Source: Rhynchopus sp. YZ270_cl-10
Taxonomy: Eukaryota; Euglenozoa; Diplonemea; Diplonemida; Diplonemidae
DNA: 64,000 nt
Assembly (NCBI GenBank): GCA_964035575.1
Contig: OZ037918.1
Location: forward strand, 434,001-498,000
Reading direction: 5' to 3'
Of this stretch, positions 24,132 through 36,700 are shown in pieces. The position numbers and the translations under genes are program-made. The notes below the pieces were generated by a model. It saw only the letters and a list, made by a program, of their open reading frames with translations. It was not told the origin of the DNA and did no database searches. Each line of letters starts with the position of its first letter. Positions within the stretch are counted from its first letter, which is position 1.

Positions 24132-24275
24132 GTTTTGTTTTTGTTTTTGTTTTTGTTTTTGTTTTTGTTTTTGTTTTTGTTTTTGTTTTTGTTTTTGTTT
24201 TTGTTTTTGTTTTTGTTTTTGTTTTTGTTTTTGTTTTTGTTTTTGTTTTTGTTTTTGTTTTTGTTTTTGTTTTTT
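24132..24275. repeat. (GTTTTT)n microsatellite, unit 2
   Basis: Counterpart of 1682-1825. Confidence 0.95.
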
Positions 24276-24336
24276 GATGAATTGTTGGAGTAGTGTAGTT
24301 GCCTCGGTTGTGTTGCCACAGTTGTGCAATCTCCAC
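24276..24336 (-). repeat. SINE-like core, unit 2 copy b
   Basis: Exact counterpart of 1826-1886 in the second tandem unit. Confidence 0.5.
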
Positions 24337-24707
24337 TGTCTTGTTTTTTTTTTTTTTTTGAGTGGGGAGTGGGGATGAGGAACAGTAGAATGTGGGATAT
24401 GGGATATGAGAAATGGGCGTGGTGTGGGAAAAGGAATGCTCGACAAACAAAAAAAAAAAAAAAGAAGAAGAAGAAGAAAATATGCCAAAAGCCATGTGCA
24501 TCACAAACAAGAAGAAAACTATGTAATAACTGAGGTCAGGGTACTCGTAGACGTTGTTTCTCGCCAAGAGAAGTACCCTCGCAACAATGACAGTCGGTGT
24601 GGGGGGGGAAATACATAACACAAAACAAAAAAAAAAATAAAAACTGTAGAAAAGTCTGCTAGGGGGAACAGGAAAGGGGAAAGGGGAAAGGAACATCACA
24701 AGGTCCT

Positions 24708-27700
24708 TCAGATGTCGTCGTCGTTGCCCTTTGCAGACATCTCCTCGCTCTGAAGAAGCGACTCCTCGGGGTCGGCATCGGCACCGCCACGGCTTGGGCT
24801 GCGCACACCCAGGTTCTCGTCGTCACCCTCCTCGACCTCGGCCTCGAACTGCTTGTTCCACTTCTCGTCGTCAGCCTCAGTCTGCTGCTGCTTGCGTCTG
24901 CAAAGGAGGAAGGCAAGCAGGAAGCACAGGCAGCACAGCAGCAGGAGCAGCGGAAGCAGCCAGCACAGGATGCAGTCGTCGTCGTCGTCGCCTCCCTCGT
25001 TCGACGCCCCCGCGGAGATGTTCGTGCCGTTCTGCACAACAACAACGTCCATGCACAGGCTGGCGTCGGTGTTGTACTCGCACGCTGGGTCCTCGTCACA
25101 CACCGGCTGCTCCGAGTAGTCCACGCACCTCATGCCGATGCATGTGGTCGCTGCTGTGACGGCAACATCGCCGGTCTGTGGGGCAATGCAGTGGCACTCC
25201 CAGTTGTTCGCCTCCTTCACGTTCGGGTCCACGCACATCTGGCCCGCAGCCTTGCAGATATCGTTCTCACATGTCGCACACGTCGAGATGCACTCGTCCG
25301 TCCCACATTCCGCCACCGCCATCACAGCAGGCACGCCAGTTGTTGGCGCCACACACTGGCACGTCCAGTCGTCTGCGACATCCGGTCTCGGGTCAACGCA
25401 GGTCTGTCCCTTCGAGGTGCACACGTCAGACTTTGCCTTGTCTGCGCACTCTCCGGTGAAGGTGCACGTCGCCGCAGCCTTCACACCCTCACCCACAGCG
25501 GGGCTTGGGCAGCGGCACACCCAGTTGTCTGTTGCTGTCTTGTCGGTGTCAACGCACTGTGTTGTGGTTGTGGTTGCGGTTGTGGTTGTGGTTGTTTTGT
25601 GGTGTATAATGTATTGGCGATAATGCGGAACATAAAAGGTAAAAAAGGGGAGGTATAAATCGGTCCTTTAAATAGCACCAATAAGAACTCGGCGAGGAAA
25701 ACACACGCACGGTGGGTGGGTGGTTGGTTGGTTGGTTGGTTGGTTGGTGGTTGGGGGAGCGTGGGAGGGAAGAGCCTGGAAGAATATCCATACCATCTGT
25801 CCGTTGTTGCTGCAGACTACTGCGTTGGCGGCATCCAGGCACTCGTTCGTGAGGCACACGGCAGCTGCGGCCTGAGCCTCCCCTGTGGTGTGCTCACCCT
25901 GGCACACACACGTCCAGTCGTTCAGGCTGCTCGCAGTCTGCACGGGGTCCTTGCACATCTGCTGTGCAGACGTGCACACTGCGTTGTTTGCAGCGATTGC
26001 GCACTCGTCAACAACTGTGTGAGGTATGGTGTGTATGTGTGAAGAGCAAAAGAGGACGGAAAAAAGAAAAAGAAAAGATGCAAATACGAAACCCCCGAAA
26101 GCCTAAAAGACAACCAAAAGAGGACAGAACACATACCACAAGTTGCACGCACAGCCACAGCCGACGCGCCAGTCGCCGGTGCCATGCACTCGCACATCCA
26201 GTCTCCGAGCGAGGCAAACGTCGTCTGTGGGTCGACGCAACGCTGGCTAAGACCCTCACCACATGCGTTCCCGTTCCCGTCACCCTTGTCCGCACACGAC
26301 GCGCACTGCGTGGAGCACTCGTCCAGCACACACACTGCAGGCTCCATCATACCCGCAGTCTTCGTGGACGCAGGGTCCGAACAGCGGCACTCCCAGTCGT
26401 CAACATCGTCCTGGTCGAAGCAGTACTGTCCCTCCCCGCACTTGTTCAGGTTGTCTGCGCATTCGCCGGTTCCAGCTGTGCGGGAAGGAGGAGGGGGTGG
26501 TGGTTGGTGTTGAGGGGAGGAAGGGAGGAAGGGAGGAAGGGAGGAAGGGAGGAAGGGAGGAAGGGAGGAAGGGAGGAAGGGAGGAAGGGAGGGGGTGTCC
26601 GTGGCAATGGCAGTGGCAGTGGCAGTGGCAGTGATGTGGTGAATGGTAGCGTAAGAACGGCAATGACAAAAGGACAATGATAGGAAATAAAGAATAACTA
26701 ATGAAGGAAAAAGGGGAAAGGGGGAAAAGAAGAAAAAAATAATAATAACCATACTGCATGTAGCAACTGCCCCGGTCGCTTCCCCTGTGGACGAACCCTG
26801 GCACACGCACTCCCAGTCGTTCAGCGAGTCCTCAGTCGGGTTGCTGTCACGGCACGTCTGTCCCGCCACACTGCAGATGGTCACGTTCGTGCACTCGTTG
26901 TACTCACATGTGGCCACAGGAGCAAGGGCCTGCTTCCCCTCGGAGAACGGACAGCGGCACTCCCAGTCTCCGCTGACAGTCGGGGACTTGTCAAGGTCAA
27001 CACAGATCTGGTTCTTCTCAACACACACGTTGGTGGCCTTCGCAGCTGCCGGGGCATCCGCAGGGGCAGGTGTCGTCACAAAGGTGCAGGTCTGGCGCTG
27101 TGCGATCAGGTTCTTGCACTGGTCCTTGCCCTTGTTGTAGGCAGAGTCGGCAAGGAAGCACCAGTCCCCTGTGGCCGACTCGTCTGGGTTGCAGCATGCA
27201 GTGGTGCAAGGCTCGCTGTAGCCGGGTCCTGCCATCCCGGGGATGTCCCCGTTCCCGCCCTCTGCCATCGCCGTCCATCCGCACGCGCACTCACACCCGT
27301 CGGTGGTGAAGCGGCTGAAGTGTCCGCACTGGCGCGCACCCTTGTTCGTCACAGCCGTGCACTCGTCAATCGTGCAGGCGTCCACAGCCTTGGCCACAGC
27401 AACCTCCAGTGCCGGTGCCTCACACATGCACATCCAGTTGGACAGCATCGTCGCCGACGTGTCAGGGTCTGTGCACGTCTGTCCCGCAGCAGTGCACACG
27501 TTCACAGACTTCTTCCCTGTGCGCGCGCATGTCGGGCAGATGTCCGTGCACTCGTCGACCATGCACGACGCAGCCTGCTTCACCCCCATCTCCCCATGGA
27601 AGGGCGCAATGCACGCGCAGCGCCAGGCGCCCACGTCGGCCGCGTCAGCGCCTCCGACACACTTCTGTCCCACGCTGATGCACGTCTGGCGGTTTTCCTC

Positions 27701-30700
27701 CACGTCGCACGCATCCGTGTACACGCACGTTGCCACACCACCGGGCATCGACCCCGTCGACCCTGCGGGGCACTCGCACACCCAGTCGCCCAGGCTTGTC
27801 GCTGCAGTGTCGCTGTCCTGGCAGGTCTGCCCCACCTCAATGCACACCTTCCCGCTCGTGTGGCACTCGTCCAGAACGCACGACGCAACGCCGCCCATCG
27901 CCGCACCAGACGCCGGCGAACGGCAGATGCACGACCAGTCGTTCAGGTTGTCAGCAGATGCGTCCGCGCAGTCCTGTCCCGCCGACTCGCACGTCACCCC
28001 GTGGATCACGCACTCGTTCACAGCACACACCGCTGCTGCCCCGATCTTCTCCCCAGCCCCGTCCTGGCACATGCACGCCCAGTCCTCGCGGCTGTCGGGC
28101 GACGTGTTCTTGTCGACGCAGGCCTGTCCTGCATCAAGGCAAATGTGCGACAGCGCCTGCTTTGCACATCCCGTGCACTCCTGCGTGCACTCGTCAAGCA
28201 CACACACGGCAGGGCCGTTGAGCATCTCCCCGGCAAGCGGCTTGCTGCACTCGCAGTACCAGTCGTTGTCCTTCTCCTTGCACACCTGCCCGGCACCGCA
28301 CGCCGCCCCGTTCGCAGCGCACAGGGTTGTCACCGCACACGTAGGCGCAGGGCCACCAATCTTGCTCCCGTCGTTCGGGTTCTCACACTGGCACACCCAG
28401 TTGTCCAGCGAGTCGGAGTCCTTCTTCGAGTCCAGGCAGTGCTGGCCAGCCTGCGAGCAGATCTCCCCGCCGTTCGCCTTGCCCCCGTTCCACGTCGCCG
28501 GCACAGTGCACTCGTCCAGCTGGCACTGTGCGAGCTCGCCCACAGCGCCCTGTCCGGTGTACGGCCACGAGCACTCGCACATCCAGTCTCCGAGCACCGT
28601 CGTGTCTCTGTCAACGCACAGCTGCACAGACTTCCCGAAGTTGTTCAGCATCGACTTGCACACCATTGCATTCTCCGGGATGGCGCACTCGTCCACCTGG
28701 CACGCCGCAGCCGCAGCGCGCTGCGAACCCACCGACGGGGCCTGGCACTTGCACCACCAGTCCCCGGTGCTCGCAGGGTCGGTGTTCGCGTCCTCACACA
28801 GCTGGTTTGCCGACAGACAGGCGTGTGTCTTCGACCCGGGCACAGTGGCGCATGTCCCGCAGCTCACCGCGCACTCGTCCAGGTGGCAGACAGCAGGCGC
28901 CGCAACCTTTGCCTCCCCAGTCTGCGGGCTCACGCACGCGCAGGTCCAGTCCCCAGTTGCCGGGCTCAGGTCCACGCAGGTCTGGCCCATGTTCGTGCAC
29001 ACGTCCGAAATTGCCTTCGTCGCACACTCCTCCGTGAACGTGCACACTGCCGGGCGTGCCTGCGCAGCCTCCCCGGACGCTGTCGCAGGGCAGCTGCACC
29101 ACCAGTCCCCACGTGAGTTCGGCGACATGTCCTTGTCGAAGCACATCTGGCCAGCCTCAGCGCAGGTCTTTTCGTTCACAATGCACTCGTCAAACGTGCA
29201 CACTGCCACTCCGCCGAGCTTCTTCCCGACAGCCGGGTCGTGGCACTCGCAGAACCAGTCGTCGTCCTTCGTCACGTCGGGGTCAACGCACGCCTGGTCG
29301 CTCTTTCCGCACACAGCGCCAGCACCCTCGCACTCGGCGACTGCGCACGCCGCCACGGACGCCACAGCGCTCGACGTCTTCCCCCCAACCGCAGCAGCGC
29401 ACTCGCACCTCCAGTCCCTCGTGTGTGCCGGGTCGGTGCTGCCCTCCACGCAGGTCTGTCCCGCCGCCTCGCACATCGTCTTCCCAGTCGCATCCACTGC
29501 GCACGTCACGCACTGCGCCACGCATTCGTCAAGCACACACGTGAGCGCATCCGCTGCCGGTGCCTCCACAGAGAACGCACCCGGCTCCCCCGTCTGCGGG
29601 GACATGCAGTCGCAGCGGCCCCTTCCGGTGGTGTCCTTGCCGTTGGCAGCCATCTCCGGCACACAGATCTGCCCACGGGCCGAGCAGGTCTTCCCGTATG
29701 CCTGGCACCACGACCCCGGCTTACACACGGCAGGCGCACCCACCACACCGCGGTCGGCCGGTGTCTCCGGGCACACACACATCCAGTCGTTCTTGCTGTT
29801 GATGTCGGTGTTCGCGTCCACACACAGCTGGCCTGCGTTTGCGCACACCTGTGCGTTCGCGGCCTCCAGGCACTCGTCCCACACGCACGCGGCAACGCGC
29901 CCTGTGGCCTGTCCCAGAGACGGCGGCGGGCACACACAGCGCCAGTCGTACGCAATCGTTGCGTTCGGGTCGACGCACGACTGTCCGGAAGCACCGCACA
30001 CCTGTGCGTTCACACCCCCGTTCGACTGGCACTCGTCCACAAGACACTTCGCAGGTGCAAGCGACTTCGACCCAGTCATCCCAGTCGGGCACACACAGCG
30101 CCAGTCCAGCACGTCCGCGGGCGACGTCGACGTCTCCTCACAGCGCTGCCCGTGCTCCTCGCACACGTTCCCGGCCCCCTTGTCCGCACACGTCGCGCAC
30201 TGTGCCGTGCACTCGTTCAGCTTGCACGTTGCAGGCGCCGCACGGGCACTCACACCTGTTGCAGGCTCCACGCACTGGCACACCCAGTCCCCAGTCACAG
30301 TCGTGTCCGGGTCGAAGCAGGTCTGGCCCACCTGTGTGCACACCTCCGCGTGCACATCGCACTCCCCGGTCCAGGAGCAGGTTGCGGGCGCCTTCACACC
30401 CTCCCCTGACGCCCCCTTCGGACACACACACTTCCAGTTGTCGCTTCCCTCCGTGTCCACGCAGAGCTGCCCAACAGCGGCGCACGTCTCAAAGTTGGTC
30501 AGGCACTCGTCCGTCACGCACTTCGCCGGCACCCCGACCGCAGACTCCCCGTAGGCAGGCGCAATGCACTCGCAGCGCCAGTCGCCAACGTTCTTCGCCG
30601 CCGTGTTCGGGTCCACGCACACCTGCCCGGCCCCGCACTTCGCCTCAGCCGCAGCCGCAACAGCCGACCCGGCCGGCAGCACACACGTCTGCATGCGCTC

Positions 30701-33700
30701 CTCCAGCGTCCCGCCCACAGGGCACCCGGCCATGCGGTTCGCAGCGTTGTCCTCCACAATGCACCACGCGCCACCGGCACGGCCAGTCGGGTTGCAGCAC
30801 CCGGCAACGCAGTCCGAGTCCAGACCCGGCCCCGACCCAACCAGCGACAGCTCGCGCCAGTTGCACTGGCACTCGCAGCCGTCCACAGTCTTGCGCGGCA
30901 CTTCGTTGCAGGTCACCGCCCCGTAGTTCGTCACCTCTGCGCACTCGTCCACCATGCACACCGCAGCACGCCCGGTCGCGCTCAGATCTCCCCCGGGGCA
31001 CGTGCACGTCCAGTCGTTCTTCGACGCAACTGTCTTCACCGGGTCCTGGCACGTCTGGCCCATCAGCGTGCACGCGTTTCCGGCACCGCTGTCTGCGCAC
31101 GTGTCACACGTGTGCACACACTCGTCCAGCACGCATACCGCCGCCTTCGCCACCTCGAAGACCCCACCGTCTGCGCAGTGGCACTCCCAGTTCTGCAGCG
31201 ACGTCGGCGTCGGAACAGGGTCGATGCACACCTGCCCTGCAGCCTTGCACACGTCGAAGTTCTTCTGGATGTTGCACTCGTTCAGGATGCAGTGCGCAGG
31301 CAGGCCCAGGCCTGTCCCAGTCTGGGGCTCCGGGCACGTGCACATGAAGTCGTTCAGCGACACCGGGCTTGTGTTCGGGTCAGTGCATGTCTGCCCATCC
31401 CCGCACGCAGGCTCCTCGGTGCTCAGACGCACGCACTCATCAACGATGCACACAGGGATTGCCAGTGTGCGGTTTCCAACGGCAGGCGGCTTGCACATGC
31501 ACATCCAGTCGCTGCTCGAGCGCGCGTCCTTGTTCGGGTCGAAGCAAACGGTGTCCGTGGTGGTGCACACGTTGCCATCGCCGTTGCCGGTGTCTGCGCA
31601 TGAGTGGCATTCAACCGCGCACTCGTCCACCTCGCACACGGCCACAACCCCCTTCGCCTGTCCCGTCGCCTTGCCGCTGCAGACGCACGCCCAGTCGTGC
31701 AGCGACGATCCGTCTTTGTTCGCGTCCACGCAGTTCTGTCCCGCCTTCCTGCACAGATCCTTCTCGCACGACGGGCAGGTTTCCTCACACTCGTCAAGCA
31801 CACATGACGCCGCCGTCTGCATACCCGCATCTCCGGTGGCAGGGGCAATGCACTGGCACTCCCAGTCAAACGGCTTCGTTGTGTCGGGGTCCACACACAC
31901 CTGACCCTTCTTCGTGCACACCTCGCTCACAACGGCCGCAGCGCACTCGCTCTCCGCCGGGGTGCAGTCAGCCTTCGACATCACAGCGGAAGCGTTCACC
32001 TTGCTGCCTGGGACGCAGTGGCACTCCCAGTCGCCCAGGCTTGCCTCCGTGGGCGTCGGGTCCACGCACACCTGTCCGAACGCGTGGCAGTTCTCCTCGT
32101 GCGTCACACACTCGTCCACCACGCACGCTGCTGCGGGTGCCTTTGCTCCAGCGTCACCCACACTGGGGGGTGGGCACCTGCACTCCCAGTCGTCCGACGT
32201 TGTGAAGTTCACGTCCACACACAGCTGTCCGACAGCCACACAGACGTCCGCGTTCGCAGGCACCGCGCACTCGTCCGTCTCGCACACTGCCGCATGCCCA
32301 ATTGCAACCTGTGTCGACTCGGGGCACTGGCACGCCCAGTCACCGAGGACGGTGTACGATGTGTTACCCTCCACGCATGTCTGTCCGGCCGCCTCGCAGA
32401 CGTTCTGGGGCTTGGGCTTGTCCTTCTCCGTGAAGTTCACAGCTGTCACACTCTCTTCTGGCTTCGCTGGGTCCACGGCAAGGAACATCTTGCACTCCAG
32501 AACCTCGCAGTTTGCCTTTCCGCCCTCCCTCGTCACCTTGTCGTTCGGGGGTGGGCAAGTGCACTTCCAGAAGCCTTCAATTTCGAGCTCCGTGTCCACA
32601 CACGTCTGTCCTGCAGACCTGCACACATCCCCGTACAGGTCACACTCGTCCACAGTGCAGTTCGCCGGCTGCTTCGTCGCAACCCCTGTCTGCGGCGCCA
32701 CACACTGGCACTGCCAGTCCGAGAGCGACGCGGCCTCCTTGTTCTTGTCAAAGCAGATCTGTCCCGCATCCTCGCACTCCTTCCTGTGCACGTTGCACTC
32801 GTCCACAATGCACTTTGCCGCGTCGGCGGTGGCAGAGCCCGTTGCAGGCGACCTGCACACACAGCGCCAGTCCCCCGTGAGCGCAGTGTTGTCGTCCACA
32901 CAGTCCTGTCCAGCACCGTTGCAGGTCGACCTGTGCACATCACACTCGTTGATCAGGCACACCGCAGCGGCACCGAGCTTCGACCCAGACGCAGGTGCAA
33001 TGCAGCGGCACTCCCACGAGTTCAGCCCTGTCAGCGGGTCCTTGTCTGTGTCCGCACACGTCTGCCCGGCGTTCGTGCACACAGACCCTGCACAGGTCGG
33101 GCACTGCGACACACACTCGTCAAGCAGGCAGACCGCAGCTGCACCGGCGCCGGGGGTGCCCGTGGCCGGCATCACGCACAGGCAGCGCCAGTCGCCCTTC
33201 GTCGTCTCGTCCGGGTCGTCGCACACCTGTCCTGCCGACGTGCACACGTCGCTGTTGACAGGGTCCTCGCACTCCCCAACCATGACGCACTCGGCCGGGC
33301 CCTGTGTGCCGACAGCGTTCGTGTGCAGCGGCGGCGCGCACTGGCACACCCAGTCGTTGAGGCTGTACTCGCCCTTGTGCTCGTCGAGGCACACCTGGCC
33401 GTGTGTCGTGCACACGTGGCCGTGGGTCTTGCACTCGTCCACAAGGCACAGGGCAGGTCCCTTCGTCGCCTGTCCGGACGCTGGCGCCTGGCAGTGGCAC
33501 TGCCAGTCGCTCAGGCTGTCCGCGCTCGTGTCGGGGTCCAGACATGTCTGCTTGCTTGCTGCACACACATGTGACGCACGGTCGCACTCATCCACCGGGC
33601 ACGAGGCCACGTTCGCAATTGCACTCTGTGTCGACGGCGGTGGGCACTTGCACATCCAGTCGCTCAGCGATGCGAACGTCGGGTTCGGGTCCACACAGGT

Positions 33701-36700
33701 CTGGCCCGCAGCACGGCACGCCATCTGCTCGCATGTGGCGCACGCCGTGTCACACTCGTTCAGCATGCACACAGCCTCCTTCTGCTGTCCAGAACCAGAC
33801 GACGGCGCCGAGCACACACACTCCCAGTTGCCCAGCGCAGTCTTGTTTGTGTCGACACACTGCTGCACCGGCGTCGCCTGCTCGCAGATGTACCTGTTGT
33901 CAACACACTCGTCCACCTCGCACACGGCCACGCCCTGCTTCTGCACCGACGACGACGGGGGCGGGCACACGCACTCCCAGGTGTTCAGCGTCATCACGTC
34001 CGGGTCCACACACGTCTGCTGTTCCTTCTTGCACTTGTCGCCGTGGATCAGGCACTCGTCCGTCGTGCAGGTTGCCACAGCGTTCGTCTTCGTCCCCTGC
34101 TTCGGCTTCACGCACACACAGTCAAAGTCGTTCAGGGTGTCGAGGTGCGAGTCGTGGCACACCTGTCCCTCCTGCGCACAGATGTGTCCGGCGGGCAGAG
34201 TCGCCCCGTTGATCGCATCGACACACTCGTCCACCCCGCACACAGCCGGGCCGTTCTTCGACGTGATGAAGGACAGCGGCGGCGGGCACACGCACTCCCA
34301 GTCTCCCGTCTGCCACTCCCCCTGGTTCGTGTCCACGCACGTCTGCCCGTCTGCCTCGCACACGTTCCCGCCTCCCTTGTTTGCGCACGTGTCGCACTCC
34401 GTCGAACACTCGTCAACAATGCACACCGGCACAGCCCCCAGCATCTGGTACGAGGACCCGACCTTGCACTTGCAGTACCAGTTGCTCGCAACACCGTGGT
34501 CGGGGTCAACGCACTCCTGCGACACCTCCGCGCACACGTTCCCCTTCCCGCTGTCGGCACACGTCACGCACTTTGCCGTGCACTCGTTCAGGGTGCACGA
34601 GGCCGCAGGGCCCTGTGGGGCAGATCCCGAGGCAGGTGGGGGGCAGTGGCACTCCCAGTTCCCTGTCGTCTTCAGGTCAGGGTCAACACACACCTGCTGT
34701 GCGTCCGTGCACACAGCCCCGTTTGCAGTGCACTCGTCGAACGTGCACGAGGGCACAGCACCACCGGTCCGTGCGTTTGTCGACGGAGGCGGGCACTTGC
34801 ACAGCCAGTCCGACACGTGCAGCGGGTGGGTGCTTGCGTCCTCGCAGATCTGGCCAACCTTCGAGCACTCGTCCTTCTCGCACGTACCGCACTCGGCAAC
34901 GCACTCGTCCAGAATACACACAGCAGCCGCACCCACGAGGGAGAGACCTGTCGACGGGGCAACGCACTTGCACATCCAGTCGTTGCTCTTCGTCGTGTCC
35001 GGGTCCTCGCATTCCTGTCCGTGCAGTGTGCACAGGTCCTTCTCGCACGACGCACAGGTTGCGACACACTCGTCAAGCGTGCAGACTGCAACACCCCCCA
35101 CCACCGCCGTCCCCGTGTACGGGGCAATGCACCCGCACTGGTAGTCCGTGCCCGACTTCTTCTCGCAGTGCTGCCCGGCGGCGGCACACACCTTGTCCCC
35201 ACCGTCCTTGCACACATCAACGGGGGTGCAGAAAGCAGGCTTCTGCTGGCCGGGGTTCCCCGTGTCGGGCGCAATGCACTCGCACACCCAGTTCCCCAGA
35301 ACTGTCGTGTCCGGGTCAGTGCAGGTCTGTCCGCTCGTGACGCACACCTCACCCTTCTGCTTGCACTCGTCCTCCTCACACAACGCAGCACCACCCACCT
35401 GCGACCCAGTCGCCGGCGCAACGCACTCGCAGTACCAGTCGTTGCTGTTCAGCTGGTCAGGGTCCACACACAGCTGGCCCTGCGTACACTTCACACCGTT
35501 CACCTCGCACTCGTCCTCCTCGCACTTGGCAATGTTTGCCACGGCAGTTGTGTGCGACGGTGCCTTGCACTTGCACATCCAGTCGTTCGTCGAAGAGACG
35601 TCCTTGTCCGGGTCCTCGCACGTCTGCCCAGCAGACTCACAGAGGTTTCCCTTTCCGTCCTTGTCAGCGCACGTCGTGCACACGACCACGCACTCGTCCA
35701 GCACGCACTTCGCCACAGGTCCTCCAATGTTCGTCCCCAGGCTTGGCGGCGGGCACTTGCACACCCAGTCGTTCAGGGAGTCGGTCTTCGGCGACGGGTC
35801 CTCGCACTCCTGCCCCACAACCGAGCACACATCGGTCCCGTTGTCTGTCGCGCACGACGGGCAGATCTCGACACACTCGTCCAGCGGGCACACAGCAGCG
35901 CCGGCCACCTGTGTGGTCTTCGCCCCTGTCGTGCACTCGCACATCCAGTCGTCCTTCTTGGTCGTGTCGGGGTCGATGCACTTCTGGTTCTGTGCGTGGC
36001 ACACAGCCCCGTGCTCACTGCACTCGTCCTCAGCACAGATCGCAATCGCCTGCTGGCCGGGCGTCCCTGTCATCGGCGGCACACACTTGCACATCCAGTC
36101 GTCTGTGGTGAGCAGATCGGGCTCCACGCAGAGCTGCCCCGCGTCCGTGCACACGTTGTTCTGTGCACTCGGCACCCCTGCAATTGGGTCGCGCACCGCA
36201 GCCACGCCACCATCCTGCGGCAGGGTCCCTGCGGCAGAGCAGGTCTGGCGCTTCGCTGTGCACACACCTCCCTTGTTGGTGTTGTAGTCGTTGACCGCCA
36301 GGTAGCACCAGTCACCAACCGGGTCCGACTGGGGGTTGCAGCATCCCGACGCACACGGCTCCGTGGACCCGGGACCCGGCGGCATTGTCAGCACGTTCCC
36401 GTTCCCGTCCTTGAAAGTCGCCGTCCAGTCACACGCGCAGAGGCACCCTTCCTGCGTGTAGCGCGGCTTGTGCTTGCACGTCACCGCCGATGAGAGCTCA
36501 AGGCACTCGTCCTTCCCGTCCACGCACACTGCCACAGCCGACGTGACTGCAGACTTTGTGCTCGTCTTGCACGTGCACGTCCAGTCGTTCAGACTCGACG
36601 CCGTTGTCACAGGGTCGTGGCAGACCTGGTCCGCGCCCTCGCACACACCCTTCGCCGGGGACGCAGCTGTGTGCGAACACGACGGGCACACAGCCACACA

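Larger units (their letters stand above)
22374..24707. other. Intergenic between the giant genes
   Basis: Repeats the content of 1-2257 at +22450: SINE-like cores at 23250-23310 and 24276-24336, hairpin repeats at 23141-23185 and 23557-23603. It also holds the upstream flank of copy 1, with poly-pyrimidine on the minus strand. Confidence 0.8.
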
